From an uncultured Lachnospiraceae bacterium (GTDB lineage: Bacteria > Bacillota > Clostridia > Lachnospirales > Lachnospiraceae), in assembly GCA_947068385.1 (NCBI GenBank), contig CAMTBF010000246.1:1-6054 (forward strand): 6,054 nucleotides of DNA, written 5' to 3'. The notes beneath the pieces are model-generated. The model searched no databases, was not told the origin of the DNA, and worked only from the letters and a program-made list of their open reading frames with translations. The translations under genes and the position numbers were made by a program. Positions 1-5,525 of the stretch are shown here, in pieces; positions within the stretch are counted from its first letter, which is position 1, and every line of letters starts with the position of its first letter.

Positions 1-1841
1 CGTTCCTCCGGATATTGGGAGAAGTAGATCTCTCTGTACACTTCACAATTCTCCAAGAGCTCGTCATGGGTTCCGATACCCGCCATCTCGCCGTCGTCCA
101 GCACCACGATTTTGTCCGCATGGCGGATGGAGGAGGCTCGCTGGGAGACGATGAACGTGGTGGTCTGGCCCTCCAGGCCGCGGATGGCAGTCCGAAGCTT
201 CGCATCCGTGGCGTAGTCCAGGGCGGAGGCGCTGTCGTCCAGGATCAGTATCCGGGGGCTGCGCACCAGCGCCCTGGCGATGGTCAGGCGCTGTCTCTGG
301 CCGCCGGAGAGGTTCTTGCCGTTCTGGGCGATTTCGGCGTCCAATTTGCCTCGCTTCCCTTCCACCACCTCTCTGGCCTGGGCGGTGTCGATGGCCCGCC
401 ACATCTCCTCTTCCGTGGCATCGGGCTTGCCCCACTGGAGGTTGCTGCGGATAGTACCCTTGAACAGCACCGCTTTCTGGGGCACCATGCCCACCATGCC
501 CCGCAGCTCGTCCTCAGGAATCCGGCTGACGTCCCTGCCCTCCAGGCGCAAATGCCCGCCCGTCACCGGGTAGAAGCCGGGAATCAGGTTTACAAGGGAT
601 GACTTTCCGGAGCCGGTGCCGCCGATGACGCCGATGGTCTCGCCCTTGTTCACGGAAAAATGAATATCATGCAACGTCTCCGCGCCCGCCCCGGCGTAGG
701 TCAGGGAGACGTGGTCGAACTGTAGGAATGGTACGCTTCCGGAGATTCCATCAACTGCCGTGCCTGCTGATTCGGGGCTTTCTGCCATTCCCTGATCCGT
801 TTCGCCCAACACAGCTTCTGTCTGTGTCTCCTGTACTTTCCCGCCGGAGGCGCCTTCCAGCTGCACTGCGGCAAGCCGCTCCTGGTTCTGAATCTCGAAC
901 ACCCCGGCCACCCGGTCTGCGCAGGCCAGCGCCTTTGTCACCGTGATGATCAGGTTGGCCAGCTTCACCAGCTCCACCAGAATCTGGGACATGTAGTTGA
1001 TGATGGCCACCACCTCGCCCTGGGTCAGGTTCCCTACGTTCACCTGGACGGCTCCGATATAGATCAGGAAAATGATGGCTCCGTTGACGATCACATAAGT
1101 GACGGGATTCATGACGGCGCTGATCTTCCCCACGAAGATCTGGCTGTCCGCCAATGCCTTGGTGAAGCCCCGGAAGCGCCCCTCCTCCACCTCCTCCTGG
1201 TGGAAGGCCCTGATGACGCGGACGCCTGTCAGGTTCTCCCTGGTGATTCCCAGCACCTTGTCCAGGTTTGCCTGGACTTTTTTATACAAGGGCATGGTCC
1301 AGATCATGATTCCGAAGACCACGATGGCCAGCAGCGGGATGGCCACCACGAACACCAGTGCGCTCTTCACGTCGATGGTGAAGGCCATGATCATGGCCCC
1401 GAAGACGATGATGGGGGACCGCAGGAACAGGCGCAGCACCAGGTTCACGCCGGACTGGATCTGGTTCACGTCGCTGGTCATGCGGGTAATCATGGTGGAT
1501 GTGCCGGCCTTGTCGATGTTGGTGAAGTCCAGGCCCTGGATGTGGTCGAACAGGGCCTGGCGGAGCTTTGCGGAGAAGCCCACCGCCGCCTTGGCGGCGA
1601 AGAACTGGGCCGTGATGGAGGACACCAGGCCCACTATCGCCAGCGCCAGGAGGCACAGGCCCATCCGCCAGATGTGACCCGTGTCCGCCCCGCCGACACC
1701 CCCGGCGTTGATGCCCCTGTCGATGATGCTGGCCATCACCAGCGGCACCAGCAGCTCGAAGAAAGCCTCCAGGAGCTTGAACAGCGGCGCCAGGACGGAT
1801 TCCCTTTTGTAGTCGCTTAAGTACTTCATTAACCTATTCAT
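1..1841 (-). CDS. Heterodimeric-type ABC exporter half-transporter (fused membrane domain and ATPase), 3' end outside window
   Basis: This is half of a type I ABC exporter, expected to pump drugs, lipids or peptides across the membrane using ATP. The frame is open for 613 codons and leaves the left edge without a stop; only a few residues are probably missing. Residues about 15-310 form the six-helix membrane domain and about 371-613 the nucleotide-binding domain. Visible motifs are the A-loop Tyr382, Walker A GGTGSGKS (407-414), Q-loop Gln455, signature LSGGQ (511-515), Walker B ILILDD (531-536) and D-loop SALD (539-542). The catalytic Glu is Asp536 and the switch His is Gln567 (in VSQR). 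That pattern belongs to the degenerate-site subunit of heterodimers such as BmrC or TM287, so a partner gene is expected just downstream. A hydrophilic linker (about 321-370) is longer than usual. The ATG at 1841 follows AGAGGT (1848-1853) by 6 nt. The regulator remnant upstream ends 22 bp away, so the two are probably co-transcribed. The substrate cannot be told from the sequence. Confidence 0.95.
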   Translation of the reverse strand, partial: MNRLMKYLSDYKRESVLAPLFKLLEAFFELLVPLVMASIIDRGINAGGVGGADTGHIWRMGLCLLALAIVGLVSSITAQFFAAKAAVGFSAKLRQALFDHIQGLDFTNIDKAGTSTMITRMTSDVNQIQSGVNLVLRLFLRSPIIVFGAMIMAFTIDVKSALVFVVAIPLLAIVVFGIMIWTMPLYKKVQANLDKVLGITRENLTGVRVIRAFHQEEVEEGRFRGFTKALADSQIFVGKISAVMNPVTYVIVNGAIIFLIYIGAVQVNVGNLTQGEVVAIINYMSQILVELVKLANLIITVTKALACADRVAGVFEIQNQERLAAVQLEGASGGKVQETQTEAVLGETDQGMAESPESAGTAVDGISGSVPFLQFDHVSLTYAGAGAETLHDIHFSVNKGETIGVIGGTGSGKSSLVNLIPGFYPVTGGHLRLEGRDVSRIPEDELRGMVGMVPQKAVLFKGTIRSNLQWGKPDATEEEMWRAIDTAQAREVVEGKRGKLDAEIAQNGKNLSGGQRQRLTIARALVRSPRILILDDSASALDYATDAKLRTAIRGLEGQTTTFIVSQRASSIRHADKIVVLDDGEMAGIGTHDELLENCEVYREIYFSQYPEE

Positions 1842-1863
1842 GATTGCACCTCTTTCGCCCGAT

Positions 1864-2295
1864 TCAGCGGACGGATAAATAATATTTTGTCCCCCGGTTC
1901 TTTCCATCCGGCCTGATGACGCCCAAATCCCGGAACCGGAGCAGATAGCGTCTGGTGGTGGATTCCGCCATGCCGGTGATTTCGGACATGGTTTTCGTGG
2001 TGACGAACTCCCTCTCCACAAATGCTCCAAGCAATAGGCGATAGAACATTTTCTCCTTATCGCTCAGTTTATCGCTCACTTTAAGCTTCGGGTCGAATTC
2101 TTTCTGAATATAAAGGATTGTTTCCAGATATGTCCTGTCCTCATCCATATCGAATTCGGAATCCGGAGAGCCGTTTTTCCTCAATTCCTTCAGGATTTTG
2201 GTGATTCCCGTTCCCTGCTTCTCTGACAGGTCAATTTCCTTGAACAGCTCTCCAATCCTCCAGTTCCTATATTTCCGTGCCTTTGCTCTGCCTTT
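1864..2295 (-). pseudogene. 5'-truncated remnant of an AlbA_2/HATPase_c_4-type transcriptional regulator, winged helix retained
   Basis: The frame is open for 143 codons from 2295 to the TGA at 1864-1866, with no ATG before the internal Met in EFDMDED. The first possible alternative starts are an ATT and a CTG near 2250, then a TTG at 2182-2184. The N-terminal part (RKYRNWRIGELFKEIDL, then KQGTGITKIL, KNGSP and DEDRTYLE) resembles, from memory, the C-terminal end of the GHKL-like ATPase domain in AlbA_2 (Schlafen-like) regulators often called RecG-like helicases. GTGI is the G2-like box. The last ~65 residues form a winged helix whose likely recognition helix is in AESTTRRYLLRFRDLGVI, followed by a GTKYYL wing. 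Family members usually exceed 400 residues, so the DNA-binding AlbA_2 domain and most of the ATPase domain are missing. Stops at 2298 and 2307 block the frame upstream. I infer a deletion remnant. A short DNA-binding protein made from a non-ATG start is the alternative. It lies 22 bp before the exporter gene. Confidence 0.7.
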
Positions 2296-2308
2296 TTAAC
2301 GGTATCAT
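2267..2308 (-). other. Possible 13-codon leader ORF between promoter and regulator remnant
   Basis: An AGGAG (2315-2319) sits 6 nt before an ATG at 2306-2308. That ATG opens a 13-residue frame (MIPLKRQSKGTEI) ending in TAG. An overlapping ATG at 2310-2312 is too close to the AGGAG but would give a 40-residue frame (MYDTVKKAEQ...) ending near 2190. Neither frame is the regulator-remnant frame. The ribosome binding site and start may be what is left of the regulator's original 5' end, now out of frame, or they may encode a small leader peptide for the downstream exporter. Nothing about the peptide itself supports a function. Confidence 0.2.
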
Positions 2309-2336
2309 ACATATCTCCTGGCTCTATACAGTCTTT

Positions 2337-2365
2337 ATTTTAGGGAATTTGGCGGCATCTGTCAA
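2337..2365 (-). promoter_or_regulatory. Near-consensus sigma-A-type promoter for regulator remnant and ABC exporter
   Basis: Read on the minus strand, a perfect -35 TTGACA (2360-2365) is separated by exactly 17 bp from a -10 TAAAAT (2337-2342), one base off consensus. The predicted start is near 2330. The -35 overlaps the stop codon of the CDP-alcohol phosphatidyltransferase gene (2362-2364), so this is the first position after that gene where a new transcript could begin. No other good promoter lies before the exporter start at 1841. It therefore probably drives the remnant and the exporter together, giving the exporter a leader of about 490 nt. Confidence 0.7.
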
Positions 2366-2940
2366 TGATTTTCTGAATCCGTCCCTTTCCCGGTGAGGGA
2401 CTTTATATTGTGCCGGATGTAGGTTGCCCAAGAGAACAGCATCACCGCAAAGCACACCGCTATCATCCCATTGGAGACTGCCGCCGGAATATGGAACCAT
2501 ATCAGGTGAACCACTATCATGAGATATAGCAGCGCCGTGGTGACCTTGCCGTGCCAGGCCGCGCCTGTGACCCTGCCGGACTTCCGGATGACCAGGAGGT
2601 TGGTGATTCCCACCGAGGCCTCCTTCACGGCCAGGAGCGCCAGCGGGAACACAATCATAGGAAACCGCGTCACAAGGCAGATGAGCATGGCCGCCTGAGT
2701 CAGCTTGTCCGCCACCGGATCCAGCATCTTCCCCAGATTGCTCACCATGTGGAAGCGCCTGGCGATAAAGCCGTCCGCCAGATCCGTCAGCCCGGAGAGC
2801 AGCAACAGCCCCGCCGTCACCAGATATTCGTCCCTGACGCAGTATGTCCATAGGAATACCGGAATCAGAACCAGCCGGAATGCGGACAAAAGATTGGGAA
2901 TCGTGATTATCCTGTTTTCAGCCTCCTTGTCAGTATGCAT
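2362..2940 (-). CDS. CDP-alcohol phosphatidyltransferase family protein (PgsA-like)
   Basis: This integral membrane enzyme of phospholipid synthesis transfers a phosphatidyl group from CDP-diacylglycerol to an alcohol, releasing CMP. The family signature D-x2-D-G-x2-A-R-x8-G-x3-D-x3-D is complete: Asp53, Asp56, Gly57, Ala60, Arg61, Gly70, Asp74 and Asp78. These Asp residues bind the metal ions and the CDP group. The N-terminal IPNLLSAFRLVLIPVFL is typical of phosphatidylglycerophosphate synthases and CDP-type cardiolipin synthases. Several hydrophobic segments follow (about 14-31, 38-52, 80-105, 133-150, 155-175). The 192-residue length fits a full-length member. Glycerol-3-phosphate is the most likely acceptor, but phosphatidylglycerol (cardiolipin synthase) or another alcohol is possible, so I give no symbol. 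The ATG at 2940 follows AGGAAAGG (2950-2957) by 9 nt. A near-consensus promoter lies about 100 bp upstream, which suggests transcription independent of the ABC permease gene. Confidence 0.92.
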   Translation of the reverse strand: MHTDKEAENRIITIPNLLSAFRLVLIPVFLWTYCVRDEYLVTAGLLLLSGLTDLADGFIARRFHMVSNLGKMLDPVADKLTQAAMLICLVTRFPMIVFPLALLAVKEASVGITNLLVIRKSGRVTGAAWHGKVTTALLYLMIVVHLIWFHIPAAVSNGMIAVCFAVMLFSWATYIRHNIKSLTGKGTDSENH

Positions 2941-2983
2941 GTCTGTTTTCCTTTCCTCTTCCGCCTGAGCGGAATCAAGAAAA

Positions 2984-3019
2984 GTGCAAAGCCCTTTTGT
3001 TCTTAAAAAGGCTTCGCAC
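2984..3019 (-). promoter_or_regulatory. Terminator-like hairpin in the leader of the phosphatidyltransferase gene
   Basis: An imperfect stem joins 2984-2998 with 3005-3019: GTGC/GCAC, AAGCC/GGCTT and TTTT/AAAA, with two internal mismatches and a 6-nt loop. In transcription direction (minus) the stem ends in GCAC followed by TTTTC, a short U tract, so it could act as a weak intrinsic terminator. It lies 70 nt past the permease stop, but also downstream of the promoter at 3039-3067 and 43 nt before the next start codon. It could therefore stop read-through from the permease operon, attenuate the phosphatidyltransferase transcript, or do both. No antiterminator partner was identified. Confidence 0.5.
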
Positions 3020-3038
3020 CATATATCTCTTTTTTATG

Positions 3039-3067
3039 ATTATAACAGCCCTTTGGTAAAGTGTAAA
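3039..3067 (-). promoter_or_regulatory. Near-consensus sigma-A-type promoter for the CDP-alcohol phosphatidyltransferase
   Basis: On the minus strand, -35 TTTACA (3062-3067, one base off TTGACA) and a perfect -10 TATAAT (3039-3044) are separated by exactly 17 bp. The expected start is near 3032, giving a leader of about 90 nt that contains the hairpin at 2984-3019. The promoter begins about 20 bp after the permease stop codon, so the phosphatidyltransferase gene appears to be its own transcription unit. Confidence 0.75.
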
Positions 3068-3088
3068 GCCCTTATTCAGCCTTGAGCA

Positions 3089-4333
3089 TCATGCATTGTG
3101 CCTGCAATAAGACCGGACGGCCAGGTATGAAAACAGCGGTATCTCAATGACGCTGGCTCCAATCATGGCAAAGGGCGTCCAGACCGCCAGGCCGCCCAGC
3201 GTCAAAAACTGAAAGTCGGTCATGGCATAGAGGATGCTGGCCTGGATGCTGGTGCCGCTGGCGGGAAGGACGCTGCACAGCCATGTGGACAGCGCCCCCG
3301 GCACGGCCATGGAGATTATCACCGGCGCCACGCTGAACACCAGCGCACAGGCCAGCGACGACACAGTGCTCCTGCATCTGGCGGAGAGGAACAGCGTAAA
3401 GCTCACGGAGGCCAGGACGGAAAGCAGTCCTGCCACGGCAAAGAGGAGCTGGAATTCCCCCACGTTCAGATCCGCCAGCGTCACGATGGAATACAGCATC
3501 TGAACGGATGTCCTGGTACATTCCCAGCCGAACAGGCTGTCCGCTGTCAGGATATGGACGACGGCGCAGACCACGAACGCGATTCCGCTGATGATAAGCG
3601 CGGCCAGCAGCTTTGCCGCGCCCAGCCTGGCCCTGCCATGCCTGGTACAGCGCAGGATGTCGTCCGCGCCGGACTGATAATCGGCGGAGAACACCGGCGC
3701 GGCGATCACTACGCAGAACAGCAGCACCAGAAATCCCATGATGTTCTGATAATCCATGACGGTGGCGCTCATGCCGGGATAGACCTGGAACGGCTTCCCG
3801 ACCTTTCCATACATCTCCACGGCCTTGCGGCGGGCCGCCTGGCTGTCAGGCTGCTCCATCTCCATCAGGGCGGCTATCCGGGATTCGCAGACATCATAGT
3901 AGTCGCCAATCTCCTCCGGGTCAATCTCCATGATGGTGGGCGCCATGCCCGTGTCCGGGTCGGCGAACGCCTCTTTCACGCCGTGGAGCAGCGGGGCGAT
4001 GGGCAGAATCTCCCGCTCATAGACGCCCTCCGGCAGGTCGTAGGACTCTGTCACGCCATAGGCGGCAAGGCAGCGCTGATAGGTTTCCACTGCCTCCCTT
4101 ACCCGCTCCGGCGTGACCATGCCGCCGGCCTCTGACTGCAGCTGCTTTTCATAGGCTATGGAAGCCAGCCCGGTGAGGTTCACCTCATTTCCGGCCTCGT
4201 CCGTGTAATTGCTGTAGCAATAGGTGGTGGGCAGCCAGGCCAGCAGAACCGACAAAAGCAGCGCCAGCGCCAGCAGAATCCAGGTAATCCTCGCTTTCAG
4301 CACTCGTTTCAATTCCAACCGTAAAATCCTCAT
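3089..4333 (-). CDS. ABC-2 type transporter permease with large extracytoplasmic domain
   Basis: This is the membrane half of an ABC transporter whose ATPase is the gene just upstream. The 414 residues contain one N-terminal hydrophobic segment (about 16-34), a long hydrophilic stretch (about 36-194), then five more hydrophobic segments (about 196-215, 239-262, 295-317, 324-346, 378-405). One helix, a large outer loop, then a helix cluster is the usual plan of ABC-2 permeases of the NatB-like/ABC2_membrane type. FtsX-like BceB permeases have ten helices and a different arrangement. The positive N-terminus (MRILRLELKRVLKAR) should lie in the cytoplasm. The outer domain is acidic and has no motif I recognise. 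The ATG at 4333 follows a perfect AGGAGGT (4342-4348) by 8 nt. Substrate is unknown; with a VanS-like kinase upstream, export of or defence against a peptide or envelope-active compound is a reasonable inference. Confidence 0.85.
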   Translation of the reverse strand: MRILRLELKRVLKARITWILLALALLLSVLLAWLPTTYCYSNYTDEAGNEVNLTGLASIAYEKQLQSEAGGMVTPERVREAVETYQRCLAAYGVTESYDLPEGVYEREILPIAPLLHGVKEAFADPDTGMAPTIMEIDPEEIGDYYDVCESRIAALMEMEQPDSQAARRKAVEMYGKVGKPFQVYPGMSATVMDYQNIMGFLVLLFCVVIAAPVFSADYQSGADDILRCTRHGRARLGAAKLLAALIISGIAFVVCAVVHILTADSLFGWECTRTSVQMLYSIVTLADLNVGEFQLLFAVAGLLSVLASVSFTLFLSARCRSTVSSLACALVFSVAPVIISMAVPGALSTWLCSVLPASGTSIQASILYAMTDFQFLTLGGLAVWTPFAMIGASVIEIPLFSYLAVRSYCRHNA

Positions 4334-4406
4334 TTATCCATACCTCCTATTCCGGTTCCGCATCCGGCCCCCGATACCGGGCATGGCGAACTCTACCTGT
4401 CCCAGG

Positions 4407-4438
4407 CATCGGCCAGGAATGATTCCTGGCAGCGGATG
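4407..4438 (-). promoter_or_regulatory. Strong hairpin between ATPase and permease genes
   Basis: The arms GCCAGGAAT (4412-4420) and ATTCCTGGC (4422-4430) are perfectly complementary around a single G. An outer CATC/GATG pairing (4407-4410 with 4435-4438) extends the stem across a small internal loop. No T tract follows on the minus strand, so it is not an ordinary intrinsic terminator. It sits in the 127-bp gap, about 75 nt before the permease start. As RNA it could protect or separate the ATPase and permease parts of the message; as DNA it could be a palindromic binding site. I see no other gene in this gap. Confidence 0.5.
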
Positions 4439-4460
4439 TCCGGAAGCCGTTTTATACTGT

Positions 4461-5363
4461 TTATTGATATCTACTGACCGGTTTACCATTTCCCATGCTG
4501 CCCTGGGGAAACAGCCACAGATACAGATCCTCCAGCCGGGGCGTGGCGGCAACGGAACCCGCGTTGCAGGGGCGCTCCCTGAGATAGCGGATGGACACGC
4601 TGCCGTCGTTCTCGTTCCGCAGGCTCACCACCTGGAGCCTGCTCTCATACTCCGGCACAAGGTCCGCCGGAACCTGACAGCTCCACACCCTGCCCTCCAC
4701 CAGCCTGACCAGCTCCTCCGTGCTCCCGGTGGCCAACAGCCTCCCGTCTTTGATGATGGCGTGGCAGGTGGCGATGTACTCCACATCCGGGACGATGTGG
4801 GTGGAAATCAGGACGATCCGGTCATGGGCGAACTCCGACAGGAGGTTGCGGAAGCGCACCCGCTCGCCGGGATCCAGGCCCCCGGTGGGTTCATCCAAAA
4901 TCAATACCTCCGGGTCGTTCAGCAGCGCCTGGGCGATTCCCACCCTGCGCTTCATCCCGCCGGAAAGCCTGGCAATCTTCCTGCCCCGCACGTCCAGCAG
5001 GGAGACCCGCTCCAGCAGCTCCTGTATCCGCCGCCTGCCCTGCCGCTCATCCAGCCCTTTCAGCGCCGCCACATAGGTCAGATAGTCCCCCACGGTGAAG
5101 TCCTGATGAAAGCCGAACTCCTGGGGCAGGAAGCCGAAAATGTCGCGATACCTCTCCCCCAGCATCCCGATGGGGGCTCCGTCGTACACAATCTGGCCCT
5201 CGTCAGGCTGTAAATTGCCGGCAATCATCCGCATCAGGGTGGTCTTGCCCGCCCCGTTGGCCCCAAGCAGGCCCCAGACTCCCGGCGTCAGCTCCAGGCT
5301 GATGTCGCTTACGGCCCTCTTGTCCCGGAACCGCTTTGAAACATGGTCGATCAACAATTCCAT
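4461..5363 (-). CDS. ABC transporter ATP-binding protein (partner of the ABC-2 permease)
   Basis: This cytoplasmic ATPase should power the permease encoded next to it. The ATPase domain covers about residues 1-215 with intact motifs: Walker A GANGAGKT (34-41), Q-loop Gln81 in FLPQ, signature LSGGM (133-137), Walker B VLILDE (153-158) with catalytic Glu158, D-loop GGLD (161-164) and switch His189 in STH. It should be fully active, unlike the altered site of the exporter at the left edge. The GLLGANGAGK and LSGGMKRRVGIAQALL patterns fit the CcmA/DrrA-like group that pairs with ABC-2 permeases. Residues about 216-300 form a C-terminal extension of unclear role ending in LEDLYLWLF, common in exporter ATPases. 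The ATG at 5363 follows GAAGGAG (5370-5376) by 6 nt. An extended -10 promoter lies about 70 bp upstream; 127 bp separate it from the permease, longer than usual for such a pair. Confidence 0.93.
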   Translation of the reverse strand: MELLIDHVSKRFRDKRAVSDISLELTPGVWGLLGANGAGKTTLMRMIAGNLQPDEGQIVYDGAPIGMLGERYRDIFGFLPQEFGFHQDFTVGDYLTYVAALKGLDERQGRRRIQELLERVSLLDVRGRKIARLSGGMKRRVGIAQALLNDPEVLILDEPTGGLDPGERVRFRNLLSEFAHDRIVLISTHIVPDVEYIATCHAIIKDGRLLATGSTEELVRLVEGRVWSCQVPADLVPEYESRLQVVSLRNENDGSVSIRYLRERPCNAGSVAATPRLEDLYLWLFPQGSMGNGKPVSRYQ

Positions 5364-5405
5364 ATGATACTCCTTCCTGTATACATCCCTTACAACTTCA
5401 AAACC

Positions 5406-5458
5406 AAAGGCGCCTCTGCCCTGGTATTTCAGATTATACCAAAAGCAAAAGCGCCTTT
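5406..5458 (-). repeat. Nested inverted repeat between kinase and ATPase genes; possible terminator or operator
   Basis: The outer arms AAAGGCGC (5406-5413) and GCGCCTTT (5451-5458) are perfect complements. Inside them TGGTAT (5422-5427) and ATACCA (5436-5441) form a second perfect pair around 8 nt. In transcription direction the outer stem ends in GCGCCTTTGGTTTT, so transcripts from the kinase gene could fold it as a terminator of modest strength. The inner repeat overlaps the extended -10 of the ATPase promoter, which would also suit an operator. Both readings are inference. Confidence 0.45.
5433..5441 (-). promoter_or_regulatory. Extended -10 promoter for the ATPase-permease genes
   Basis: The minus strand reads TGGTATAAT (5441-5433): a perfect -10 TATAAT with the TG of an extended -10. 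No good -35 is visible 16-18 bp upstream; the region is A-rich (GGAAAA), which fits a promoter relying on the extended -10 or on an activator. The predicted start is near 5426, giving a leader of about 63 nt before the ATPase ATG at 5363. Confidence 0.55.
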
Positions 5459-5525
5459 TCCTCGTCCGCCCACACGGTATTCAACTGTTTTTCTCTGGAT
5501 TTCCTTACGATTTTCCTACAGGAGC

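Larger units (their letters stand above)
2981..3073 (-). repeat. Repeated AAGGGCT motifs in the phosphatidyltransferase promoter and leader
   Basis: On the minus strand the heptamer AAGGGCT occurs at 3067-3073, 3047-3053 and 2990-2996. The first and third copies belong to a longer repeat: AAGGGCTTTACACTTT (3058-3073) and AAGGGCTTTGCACTTT (2981-2996) differ by one base. The first long copy contains the -35 box; the other forms the 3' arm of the leader hairpin. The two promoter copies are 20 bp apart, two helical turns, which would suit a regulator binding direct repeats. The operator role is inference. Confidence 0.4.

Noticed and set aside
1099..1820. Two long plus-strand frames (1099-1677 and 1200-1820)
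   Set aside because: Both are antisense to the exporter membrane domain and give low-complexity proteins (Met/Arg/Ser-rich or His/Asp/Gln-rich). No start signal or family resemblance.
1879..1906. Possible promoter just before the exporter: TGGAAA, 16 bp, TATTAT on the minus strand
   Set aside because: Both boxes are weak and lie inside the regulator remnant. The upstream promoter at 2337-2365 is far better.
1864..2184. A complete 106-residue HTH regulator starting at the TTG at 2184
   Set aside because: The same frame continues upstream with sequence typical of a larger regulator family, and I see no ribosome binding site for the TTG. A truncated remnant explains it better.
4451..4456. TATAAA on the minus strand after the ATPase stop, as a possible permease promoter
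   Set aside because: No acceptable -35 lies 16-18 bp upstream, and the permease is more simply explained by read-through from the ATPase gene.
4334..4552. A 72-codon minus-strand frame spanning the ATPase end and the gap before the permease
   Set aside because: It overlaps the ATPase C-terminus in another frame, and its composition (Pro, Gly, Arg, Cys) looks like a shadow. The gap holds a hairpin but no convincing gene.
4224..5213. A 329-codon open frame on the plus strand opposite the ATPase gene
   Set aside because: It lies antisense to the ATPase and the 5' end of the permease, both with clear motifs and ribosome binding sites. Its protein is rich in Pro, His, Gln and Arg with no domain, as expected for a shadow of GC-rich coding DNA.
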